Of a DNA stretch of 64,000 nucleotides, positions 34,866-41,864 are shown piece by piece. Below the pieces are notes generated by a model. The model had not been told where the DNA came from and did no database searches. It saw only the letters and a program-made list of their open reading frames with translations. Position numbers and translations under genes: made by a program. The DNA is taken from contig NZ_JARWSK010000001.1 of the NCBI RefSeq assembly GCF_031081985.1, positions 679,802 through 743,801 on the forward strand, read 5' to 3'. The stretch is from Komagataeibacter xylinus (GTDB lineage: Bacteria > Pseudomonadota > Alphaproteobacteria > Acetobacterales > Acetobacteraceae). The first letter of the stretch is position 1. Each line of letters opens with the position of its first letter.

Positions 34866-35069
34866 TTATGCCAGGCCGTAGGGGGCCCACTGCTTTACAG
34901 TGCGGCCATCCATTTCCGTCAGCACCTGCGAACCACGGTTCGTGCGCTTCATCTTCTGCGAGCGGTTGATCAGGCCATGGCGCTTGTTGCCGGGTCCTGC
35001 CAGCACCTTGCCGGTGGCGGTGATCTTGAACCGCTTCTTGACCGAAGACTTGGTCTTCATCTTGGGCAT
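34866..35069 (-). CDS. rpmI: 50S ribosomal protein L35
   Basis: The start [20 protein letters not shown] gives 67 residues, the normal length, with AAGGAGAAGCA directly before the ATG as an excellent ribosome binding site. The basic N-terminus and the [17 protein letters not shown] tail are family-typical. It is the first gene of the rpmI-rplT(-pheS-pheT) unit, read from the promoter at 35171-35199 with a leader of about 95 bases. Confidence 0.97.
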   Translation of the reverse strand: MPKMKTKSSVKKRFKITATGKVLAGPGNKRHGLINRSQKMKRTNRGSQVLTEMDGRTVKQWAPYGLA

Positions 35070-35170
35070 TTGCTTCTCCTTAAGGTTAAAGGCTGCGCCC
35101 TGCCCTGTTACAGGCAAGGACACCATTGCGGCCGGGCATGCCCTACAGGCCCGGACGCGCGAACAGGCAG

Positions 35171-35199
35171 GCTATAGACAACCTGGCATTCCCGATCAA
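35171..35199 (-). promoter_or_regulatory. Sigma-70-like promoter of rpmI-rplT
   Basis: On the minus strand TTGATC (35194-35199) and TATAGC (35171-35176) are separated by exactly 17 bases. This is the best promoter match in the divergent gap upstream of rpmI. It predicts transcription starting near 35164 and a leader of about 95 bases, long enough for ribosomal-protein autoregulation. Confidence 0.55.
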
Positions 35200-35287
35200 C
35201 CCCCTTGATGGGCATGACGCGTGCTTTCCCCTGCCCGCCCCATGCTGTAGGAGGAAAAAGCACCATAATAACCGGGAGGAAAACATA

Positions 35288-36016
35288 ATGACCCAACGCG
35301 TAGCCTACGTAACCGGCGGCAGCCGCGGCATTGGCGCGGGCATTGCCAAGGCACTGGCGGGTGACGGATATGATGTTGCCATCTCATACGCCCGCAACGA
35401 GAAGGCTGCCGAGGCAACCGTGGCCGAAATCCGCGCCATGGGCCGCCGCGCCATGGCCATCTGCTGCGATGGCGAAGGCAATGGCAACCGTGCCGCGATC
35501 CAGCAGGTGGTGCGCGACCTGGGCCGCATCGATGCGCTGGTGTGCAATGCGGGCGTCTACCCCCATGGCGACGTGAGCGAGATGACCGACGCGCAGGTCG
35601 ATGCCGTGCTGGGCCTGAACGTGCGCGCCGTGATGATCGAGGCCATCGAGGCCTCGCGCCACATGACCAAGGGCGGCCGCATCATCCTGATCGGCTCGGC
35701 CTTTGCCGATCGCTCCCCCTTCCCCGGTATTTCGCTCTATTCGGCCTCAAAGGCGGCGCTGAACGGGTTTGCCCGGGGGGCTGCGCGCGACCTCGGCCCG
35801 CGCGGCATCACCATCAACGTGGTCCAGCCCGGCCCGATCGATACCGACATGAACCCCGCTACCGGGCCGGCGGCCGACCTGCTGCGCAGCTTCATGTGCC
35901 ACAAGGAATACGGGCAGGTGAGCGATATCGCTACCGTGGTCTCGTTCCTCGCCAGCCCGCAGGCCAGCTTCATCACCGGCTCGGCGCTGACGACCGATGG
36001 CGGCATCACGGCCTGA
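35288..36016 (+). CDS. SDR-family oxidoreductase (FabG-like)
   Basis: A 242-residue classical short-chain dehydrogenase. The start MTQRVAYVTGGSRGIGAG has a GGGAGGA ribosome binding site just upstream, and the NAD(P) site TGGSRGIG begins at residue 9. NAG is at about 87-89. The catalytic Ser137, Tyr151 and Lys155 lie in SLYSASKAAL. The C-terminal end FITGSALTTDGGITA is typical of beta-ketoacyl reductase-like members. The substrate is unknown. It is divergent from rpmI with about 220 bp between. A repeat element follows the stop. Confidence 0.85.
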   Translation: MTQRVAYVTGGSRGIGAGIAKALAGDGYDVAISYARNEKAAEATVAEIRAMGRRAMAICCDGEGNGNRAAIQQVVRDLGRIDALVCNAGVYPHGDVSEMTDAQVDAVLGLNVRAVMIEAIEASRHMTKGGRIILIGSAFADRSPFPGISLYSASKAALNGFARGAARDLGPRGITINVVQPGPIDTDMNPATGPAADLLRSFMCHKEYGQVSDIATVVSFLASPQASFITGSALTTDGGITA

Positions 36017-36141
36017 TCATGGCCTGACGGCACGGGCGGCGTGATCATATGCCGCCCGCTGCGTGTGCAGCCCGCCTGAAACCGCAAACCCGCAAAAAAA
36101 ACAACCGCCGCCTTATTTTTCAAAAAGGGGGGGTGTTCCTC

Positions 36142-36177
36142 GAAGCCTTTCGAAAAAAGCTTCACCAAAAACTTCTT
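36142..36177. repeat. Intergenic hairpin repeat, copy C
   Basis: The arms GAAGCCTTT and AAAAGCTTC are followed by ACCAAAAACTTCTTTAT, the same core as at 22143 and 29722 with two changes in the left arm. It lies in the 250-bp gap between the convergent SDR and AbrB-type genes. A degenerate facing half may lie at 36090-36125 (A-rich, then CCGCCGCC). The rest of the gap shows nothing else. Confidence 0.7.
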
Positions 36178-36266
36178 TATGATTTCGGGATATTTTCCAG
36201 GCTGACTTTTAAACGGCCCCTAAAGACGTGCCGCCTCCGTCATGGCGGATTTGCGCCCTGACGGAC

Positions 36267-37370
36267 TTACCGCTCGACATACCGGCTTAACATGCGCGCC
36301 AGAAAAGGGCCGGTAAACAGCACGAGCACGAACCGCACGGTCTGCATCGCCATGACGAAAGGCATATCCACCCCCGCCGTCGTGGCCGCGATGATGGCCA
36401 CGGTATCCTCGCCCCCTGGACTGGTGGCCAGATAGGCGGTCAGCAGCGAGACATGCTTGAGCCGGACCAACACAAGCGCCATCAGGCAGCAGCTTGCAAT
36501 CATCAGCACGACCGCAATCAGAATATAGGGAAACGCACGGGCGGCATAATGCAGCGTCGCGCGTGTAAACCGCACGCCAATGCCCCAGCCCAGTATCGCG
36601 TAGCCCGCAAGCAGCAGCCACGGCGGCAGTTCGATGGACAGCAGCCCCGTATCCTGCAGCACGGTTGCGATGATAAGCGGAATCATGAGCGCGCCTGCCG
36701 ACAGGCGTAGCCTGTGCGCCAGCGCCACTCCGGCCACGATCACCATGAGCGTCTCACCTAAAGCGGGCCACGCCACGGGCGCGAACCAGCCCTGCCCCTC
36801 GCCATCAGCACCTGTGCTGGTCGTGCTGCGCGCCATGACGGTGGCTGCCATGGCCACTGCTGCTGCGCGAAAATACTGCATAAAGGCGACAAGCCGCATA
36901 TCCGCGCCATAGGCCTGCGACATCAGGGTCATGGCCGTGGCGGCACCGGGCGATGCCCCCCATAGCGCCGTGCTGCCCGGCAGCACCTTCCAGCGCGCCA
37001 GGCAAAAACCGATCAGGGTGCAGACCAGAATGACGCACAGAACGCCACCCAGAAAAAGCGGGCCTTCGCCGATGACCTCGGAAAAGATCGAAAGCTGGAG
37101 ACTCCGGGCAATCATGCACCCCACAATGCCCTGCGCCAGCAGGAAACAGGGCGCGGGAATGGGCAGGTCAGCCTCGTGAACGGCCAGGACCACGGCGGCA
37201 AACATGGGGCCGATCAGGATCGCTGCAGGCAGATGCATGTAATGCAGGGGAACGGTAAAAATAACCGACAGGGCAATGAGCCAGCACCATTTTACAGGGA
37301 GGCCACTGTTCTGGAACGACAGGCGCTTTGCTGTCATTACCGGTCCTGGGGACGGAATTCTGTTGACCAT
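36267..37370 (-). CDS. AbrB-family (COG3180) polytopic membrane protein
   Basis: A 367-residue membrane protein with about ten hydrophobic segments in two related halves. It matches the AbrB duplication family, whose members are often mislabelled ammonia monooxygenase or transcriptional regulator. The repeated motifs LLAQGIVGCMIARSL and LLLAGYAILGWGIGVRFT show the internal duplication. WGASPGAATAMTLMSQAYGAD and LATSPGGEDTVAIIAATTAG are the paired signature loops (each quoted in part). It is probably a transporter or exporter of unknown substrate. It is at the left end of the accessory block, with 350 bp separating it from the enolase-family gene. Confidence 0.75.
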   Translation of the reverse strand: MVNRIPSPGPVMTAKRLSFQNSGLPVKWCWLIALSVIFTVPLHYMHLPAAILIGPMFAAVVLAVHEADLPIPAPCFLLAQGIVGCMIARSLQLSIFSEVIGEGPLFLGGVLCVILVCTLIGFCLARWKVLPGSTALWGASPGAATAMTLMSQAYGADMRLVAFMQYFRAAAVAMAATVMARSTTSTGADGEGQGWFAPVAWPALGETLMVIVAGVALAHRLRLSAGALMIPLIIATVLQDTGLLSIELPPWLLLAGYAILGWGIGVRFTRATLHYAARAFPYILIAVVLMIASCCLMALVLVRLKHVSLLTAYLATSPGGEDTVAIIAATTAGVDMPFVMAMQTVRFVLVLFTGPFLARMLSRYVER

Positions 37371-37719
37371 GAAAATTCTCGACTGAACACAATCATGCAT
37401 GAATGCCATGTTTCATGCGGCCGGGATATGGGACAGGCCGCATGGACCGTGCGTTTACATGGACCGCGCCTGACTTCAGCCCGTATCGGGCATCCGCGGG
37501 TCAGGGCAAGGTGCGTTTTTCCTGAATGTTTCTTTCAGCAAATAAAATGTTCGGGTGCCTTGAAGGAGCAGGTTCATCCCGCCGGTCACGGCGGCCTCCC
37601 CTGCCCCATCATCATGCAACCCGTATCCGTCACATGGCGGTGGCACGGTTAAAAAATACTTCAGCCGGGATCATCATTGCATATGGCAGGCCAGGAGCCT
37701 GCCACATTCCACCTGCCCT
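37371..37719. other. Intergenic region with one hairpin
   Basis: About 350 bp between the AbrB-type gene and the enolase-superfamily gene. The only structure I see is a perfect 8-bp-arm hairpin, TGGCAGGC and GCCTGCCA, around 5 bases at 37684-37704, directly after the stop of the enolase-family gene. It has no T-run, so it is a weak terminator at most. No reading frame with a ribosome binding site is supported. Confidence 0.5.
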
Positions 37720-38847
37720 TTATTCCCACAACCGCGTGCGGTAACGCGCCAGACGTTCGGGATCCACCTCAACGCCCAGGCCGGGGCTTGTGGGAACCTG
37801 TATCTTGCCATCCACCTCCGGGAAAGGATGGGCAAGAATATCCTCCACAAGGAAGCAGGTCGGCATATAGAACTCACACCCCAATGTCAGGTCAGGAATG
37901 GCCGACATCATGTGCAGGCCCGCCATATGGGCGATGCCGGTTTCCAGCATGCAACCCCCATACACGCCAATGCCTGCCGCACGCGCGATGGCAGCAACTT
38001 CCAGTCCGCGCCGTATGCCGCCGCTTTTCATAATTTTCAGGCTGAACAGGTCGGCGGCCTGCATCTTGACAACCGTCAGCGCATCACGCGGGCCGAACAC
38101 GGATTCATCGGCCAGGATGGGCGTGTCGATCGCCTGGGTGATGCGGGCCATGGCCTCGATATTGGTACGTGGCACCGGCTGCTCGATGAAGGTCAGGTCG
38201 AAGCGTTCCAGATCCTTGAGCCTGCGGATGGCTTCATAGGCATGCATGCCCTGATTGTAGTCAACACGCAGGTCGATCTCGCTGCCATAGGTATTGCGCA
38301 GGTCCTGCAGGCGCATGACATCGAATTCATGCGAGGCAAACCCCGCCTTGAGCTTGTAGATGCGGATATTGCGCGCGTAGAATTCCTTTACCGTCTCGCG
38401 GTCGAGATCATAATTCGGGTTCGCGACCGAAAAACTCAGCGGAATGGCGTCATGGCAGCGCCCGCCAATCAGGTCGCCCACCGAGAACCCAGACATCTTG
38501 CCCATGATGTCGAGCAATGCCATTTCAACCGCCGCCTTGGCCTCCGTGCAGTTGACGACCATGCGGTCCATGGCGGCGAGATGCTTTTCAACCAGGCAGG
38601 GATCCGCCCCCATCAGGTAGGGCCGCATGAAAACATGCAGGGCCGCGACACTGGCCTCGACCGTGCCGGTAAAGACGGGCCAGGGCGACGCCTCGCCCCA
38701 TCCGGTAATGCCACTTTTGGTTTTCAGTTCAAGTATAATGGTATCAAAGGACGACACATCACCAATACCATGCGCATGCGTAGCCAGTGTTGGCATGCGC
38801 AGTACATGAACACGCATGGCGATGATAGGATCAGAAACGCGGGTCAT
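37720..38847 (-). CDS. Mandelate racemase/muconate lactonizing enzyme family protein (MLE subgroup)
   Basis: An enolase-superfamily enzyme of 375 residues, probably an epimerase, racemase, dehydratase or cycloisomerase acting by proton abstraction next to a carboxylate. The MLE-subgroup catalytic set is complete: Lys165 and Lys167 in IYKLKAG, metal ligands Asp196 (VDYNQ), Glu222 (FIEQP) and Asp247 (ADES), and the opposite-face Lys271/Lys274 in SLKIMKSGG. VYGGCMLETGIAHMAG lies in the last barrel strand. The lysine pair on both faces favours racemisation or epimerisation. The start is MTRVSDPIIAMRV. It is the last gene of a minus-strand run that begins with the aminotransferase. Confidence 0.82.
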   Translation of the reverse strand: MTRVSDPIIAMRVHVLRMPTLATHAHGIGDVSSFDTIILELKTKSGITGWGEASPWPVFTGTVEASVAALHVFMRPYLMGADPCLVEKHLAAMDRMVVNCTEAKAAVEMALLDIMGKMSGFSVGDLIGGRCHDAIPLSFSVANPNYDLDRETVKEFYARNIRIYKLKAGFASHEFDVMRLQDLRNTYGSEIDLRVDYNQGMHAYEAIRRLKDLERFDLTFIEQPVPRTNIEAMARITQAIDTPILADESVFGPRDALTVVKMQAADLFSLKIMKSGGIRRGLEVAAIARAAGIGVYGGCMLETGIAHMAGLHMMSAIPDLTLGCEFYMPTCFLVEDILAHPFPEVDGKIQVPTSPGLGVEVDPERLARYRTRLWE

Positions 38848-38899
38848 TGAGGTTATCCTAGACAATTTCAGGTTTACGCAATGTCAGATACGGACCAGA

Positions 38900-39679
38900 T
38901 CAGAACAGGCCTGAATAATCGCCACCATCGACAAGCAGGCTCTGCCCCGTCATGAAACCGGCCTGCGCCCCGCACAGGAAAGCCGTGGTGCAGGCAATTT
39001 CCTCTGGCGTGCCAAACCGACCCGCCGGGTTTGCCCGCGCCTTTTCCGCCCAGAGCTCATCGTAGCTGCGCCCCGTCATCGCACTCAGGCCACGGATATG
39101 GCTGAACTGCGCCTCGGAGGCGACAATGCCCGGCAGCACGCTATTGATCGTGACATTATGCTTTACAACCTGCCGTGACAGGCCGGATGAGAACGCGACA
39201 AGCCCCGTCCGCGCCGCAGCCGAAAGACCAAGCACCGCATGGGGGTTCTTGACGCTGCGCGCGGTGATGTTAACAATCCGGCCAAATCCGCGCGCGATCA
39301 TGCCATCCATCACGCGGCGGATCATGTCGATGGGCGCAAGCATCATCATGTCAAGCGCATGAACCCATTCCGGCCGCGCCCAGTCGCGAAAATCGCCGGG
39401 CGGCGCGCCACCACCGTTATTGATCAGGATATCGGGGCTGGGGCAGCATGTCATGACATGCATCCGCCCCTCTTCCGTCATCAGGTCCGCCACCACGATC
39501 TGGGGGGCGGGCAGTCCTGCCGCGCTGATCTGGCCCGCTGTTTCGGCCAGCCCTTCACGGGTGCGGGCGACAAGGCTGACCACCACCCCTTCGCGGGCCA
39601 GTTGCAGCGCGATGGCCTGACCGATGCCCCGGCTGGCGCCACACACGATCGCCCTGCGCCCCTCGATACCAAGTTCCAT
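38900..39679 (-). CDS. SDR-family oxidoreductase with atypical active site
   Basis: A 259-residue Rossmann-fold SDR. The nucleotide site CGASRGIGQAIA begins near residue 13, and the NNGG element is at 87-90. The usual YxxxK catalytic pair is missing. The aligned segment is SAAAR at about 153-157, as found in a divergent SDR branch. A Ser142 in ITARS may still take part. The end FMTGQSLLVDGGDYSGLF is normal. It sits between the racemase-family and enolase-family genes (about 50 bp gaps) and is probably co-transcribed with them. Confidence 0.78.
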   Translation of the reverse strand: MELGIEGRRAIVCGASRGIGQAIALQLAREGVVVSLVARTREGLAETAGQISAAGLPAPQIVVADLMTEEGRMHVMTCCPSPDILINNGGGAPPGDFRDWARPEWVHALDMMMLAPIDMIRRVMDGMIARGFGRIVNITARSVKNPHAVLGLSAAARTGLVAFSSGLSRQVVKHNVTINSVLPGIVASEAQFSHIRGLSAMTGRSYDELWAEKARANPAGRFGTPEEIACTTAFLCGAQAGFMTGQSLLVDGGDYSGLF

Positions 39680-39732
39680 CCATTTTCCTCCGGTCCTGTA
39701 AGGAGAAGCGCGCCCTGCGCGGCGGTCCGGGC

Positions 39733-40500
39733 CTATGCCTTCAGGTAACGCTGCGGCACGGGAAAGACGCGCGGGCAGATCCCGCCCACAAACCAGGTCA
39801 CGAGAGTATAGATGTCATAGACCGGCAGGCCGGTCGCGGCCGCAACGGCTGCGGCATAGGGCGGCATGTTGGTGCATTCCAGCACGATCGCCCCGACATC
39901 GGGGTTTTTCGCGACGAGTTCACGCGCGGCGGCGACGACATCCGCTTCAGCGAGGTCGATATCAAGGTCGTCCTTTTCCGCCTTGATCAGAACGCGGAAG
40001 AATTCCCTGCCGTTTTCGGTGCCGCATGTGGGGGTATCTTCTGGCGCGCCCACCGCGCGGAAATGGGCCGGTGTCAGCGTCGCGGCCGAAACCGTCACCA
40101 CCCCAACCCGCTTGCCCGGCGGCAGGGTCGCCTGCACCGAGGGGATCTGCATGAGCGATGAGGTGGCGACCGGCACATCGAGTGCCGCCGCAAGTTCTGG
40201 CTGCAACAGCGCCAGAAAGCCACAATTGGTGGTGATGGCGCTGACCCCGCGCGCAATCATCTGCCGTGCGGACTCAATGGCCACGGGCAGGTAATCAAGC
40301 GGGTTGCCCATGACGACGTGTTCAGGCGTCACATTGGGCATGATGTGCAGTTCCACCGGGAAAGGCCATGTCTCGCCATTGCCCATGTCACCCGGAATGC
40401 GGGGAAAGCGGGCATCGAGCATGAGAACGCCAAGGTTCACACCATAAACGGCCTTGCCGCCGCGCGCCACGCGGCTGCCAGATACTACAGGTTGTGTCAT
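39733..40500 (-). CDS. Aspartate/glutamate racemase superfamily protein
   Basis: A 255-residue member of the cofactor-independent two-cysteine racemase superfamily (Asp/Glu racemase, hydantoin racemase, maleate isomerase, arylmalonate decarboxylase). The two catalytic cysteines are Cys93 in TTNCGF and Cys209 in LECTNMPPY. VLMLDARFPRIPGDMGN near residue 25 is typical of an uncharacterised clade often found beside amino acid transporters. It could interconvert D and L forms of the cluster's substrate. About 50 bp separates it from each neighbour on the same strand. Confidence 0.8.
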   Translation of the reverse strand: MTQPVVSGSRVARGGKAVYGVNLGVLMLDARFPRIPGDMGNGETWPFPVELHIMPNVTPEHVVMGNPLDYLPVAIESARQMIARGVSAITTNCGFLALLQPELAAALDVPVATSSLMQIPSVQATLPPGKRVGVVTVSAATLTPAHFRAVGAPEDTPTCGTENGREFFRVLIKAEKDDLDIDLAEADVVAAARELVAKNPDVGAIVLECTNMPPYAAAVAAATGLPVYDIYTLVTWFVGGICPRVFPVPQRYLKA

Positions 40501-40526
40501 CTGTCTTTGCTCACTTCATCATTTCA

Positions 40527-41747
40527 TCAGGCTACAAGCTGGCTGACAGCCTTCGCAAGCCGCGCCATGGCGGTTTTCAGGTGATCATCCGATGCCGCGT
40601 AAGAAATACGGAAGAACCCCGGCAGCGCGAAACATGAACCCGGCACGATCGCCACCTCATGCTCATGCAGGACGTAATGGCACAACTCGCTATCCGTCGT
40701 GATGCCTTTTGCCCGCACCTGCGGCAGGTCAAGCAGCCCCTGGCAACTGGCGAAGGCATAGAACGCCCCCTTGGGCAGCAGGCAGTGAATGCCCTGCATG
40801 GCGTTCAGCGCGTCCACCACGATCGAACGGCGGTTGCAGAACACGGCCCGACGCTCGGCCAGTACATCTTGCGGGCCGGACAGGGCCTGTGCCGCTGCCG
40901 CCTGGCTGATGGAGCACGGGTTGGAGCTGCTCTGGCTCTGCACCACGGCCATGGCGGCGATGATGGGCTGCGGCGCGCCTGCAAACCCGATACGCCAGCC
41001 GGTCATGGAATAGGATTTGGAAACCCCGTTGATCGTAACCGTGCGGTCACGCAGATCCGGGCAGACTGCGGCCATCGTGACGAATCTGGCATCGTCGTAA
41101 ACAAGGTGCTCGTAAATATCGTCGCAGATCACACCCACATGCGGGTGGCGACGCAGCACCTCCGCCAGCGCTTTGAGCGCCCCGCCATCATAAACGGCGC
41201 CCGTGGGGTTGGAAGGCGAGTTCAGCAGCAGCCAGCGCGTGCGCGGCGTAATGGCGGCTTCCAGTTTCTCGGGCGTGAGCAGGAAGGCGGTGTCCTCCGC
41301 ACAGGGGCAGGTCACGGGCACGCCACCCGCAATGCGGATCATGTCCAGATAGGATGTCCAGCACGGCGTGGTGAGGATGACTTCATCATCCTGGTCCAGC
41401 GTTGCCATCAGCACGTTATAAAGCACCTGCTTGGCGCCCGGCCCGACGCTGATCTCGTTCAGTGCAAAGGACAGGCCGTTTTCGCGGCGGAACTTTTCCT
41501 GTATCGCCGCTTTCAGCGCGGGCGTGCCGTCAAGCGCCGTATAGCGGGTCTGGTTTGACAGGATTGCGTCGATAGCGGCCAGCTTGACATTATCCGGCGT
41601 GGGGAAATCAGGCTCGCCCGCAGCCAGAAGAATGACATCACGCCCCTGCTTGCGCAGGGCATTGGCATCGGCAACGATACGGATGATCTGAGATACTTCT
41701 ATATCCTGTATGCGCCGCGCACGTGAAAAGCCGGAATAGACGTCCAT
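40527..41747 (-). CDS. PLP-dependent class I aminotransferase (AspC-like)
   Basis: A 406-residue fold-type I aminotransferase of the aspartate aminotransferase Ib group. The start MDVYSGFSRARRIQ has AGGAGAAT upstream. LLAAGEPDFPTPDNV near residue 38, LLNSPSNPTGAVYDGG, and the Schiff-base lysine in GVSKSYSMTGWRIGFAG are clear. An Arg in SYAAS-preceding FFRIS binds the substrate carboxylate. It is the first gene of the run aminotransferase, racemase-family, SDR, enolase-family. Substrates could be aromatic, aspartate-like or other amino acids; the sequence does not decide. Confidence 0.87.
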   Translation of the reverse strand: MDVYSGFSRARRIQDIEVSQIIRIVADANALRKQGRDVILLAAGEPDFPTPDNVKLAAIDAILSNQTRYTALDGTPALKAAIQEKFRRENGLSFALNEISVGPGAKQVLYNVLMATLDQDDEVILTTPCWTSYLDMIRIAGGVPVTCPCAEDTAFLLTPEKLEAAITPRTRWLLLNSPSNPTGAVYDGGALKALAEVLRRHPHVGVICDDIYEHLVYDDARFVTMAAVCPDLRDRTVTINGVSKSYSMTGWRIGFAGAPQPIIAAMAVVQSQSSSNPCSISQAAAAQALSGPQDVLAERRAVFCNRRSIVVDALNAMQGIHCLLPKGAFYAFASCQGLLDLPQVRAKGITTDSELCHYVLHEHEVAIVPGSCFALPGFFRISYAASDDHLKTAMARLAKAVSQLVA

Positions 41748-41787
41748 ATCATTCTCCTGGACCTGTAAAAATTTCACAAGCAGATAA

Positions 41788-41826
41788 TGGCACCTGTCAG
41801 GGCAAGGCTTTGCCCCACAGGTACCA
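41788..41826. terminator. Strong hairpin between the TonB receptor and aminotransferase genes
   Basis: Nested arms TGG/CCA, ACCTGT/ACAGGT and GGGCAA/TTGCCC form a stem of about 17 pairs. On the plus strand it is followed by a T-rich stretch; on the minus strand, the direction of the genes, the following bases are only mildly T-rich. It probably ends the receptor transcript and separates it from the aminotransferase operon. Confidence 0.55.
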
Positions 41827-41864
41827 TTTGCGTTTTATTTGTTTTATTTTTCTGTTTTCAGCTA

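Noticed and set aside
31912..34881. A 989-codon open frame on the plus strand across pheT, pheS and rplT
   Set aside because: It is antisense to three well-supported genes. High-GC codon bias leaves the complementary frame open, and its translation is His/Arg/Gly/Ala-rich with no domain.
36267..37370. AbrB as a DNA-binding transcription regulator or ammonia monooxygenase
   Set aside because: The sequence is hydrophobic along its whole length with an internal duplication; the names are historic database labels.
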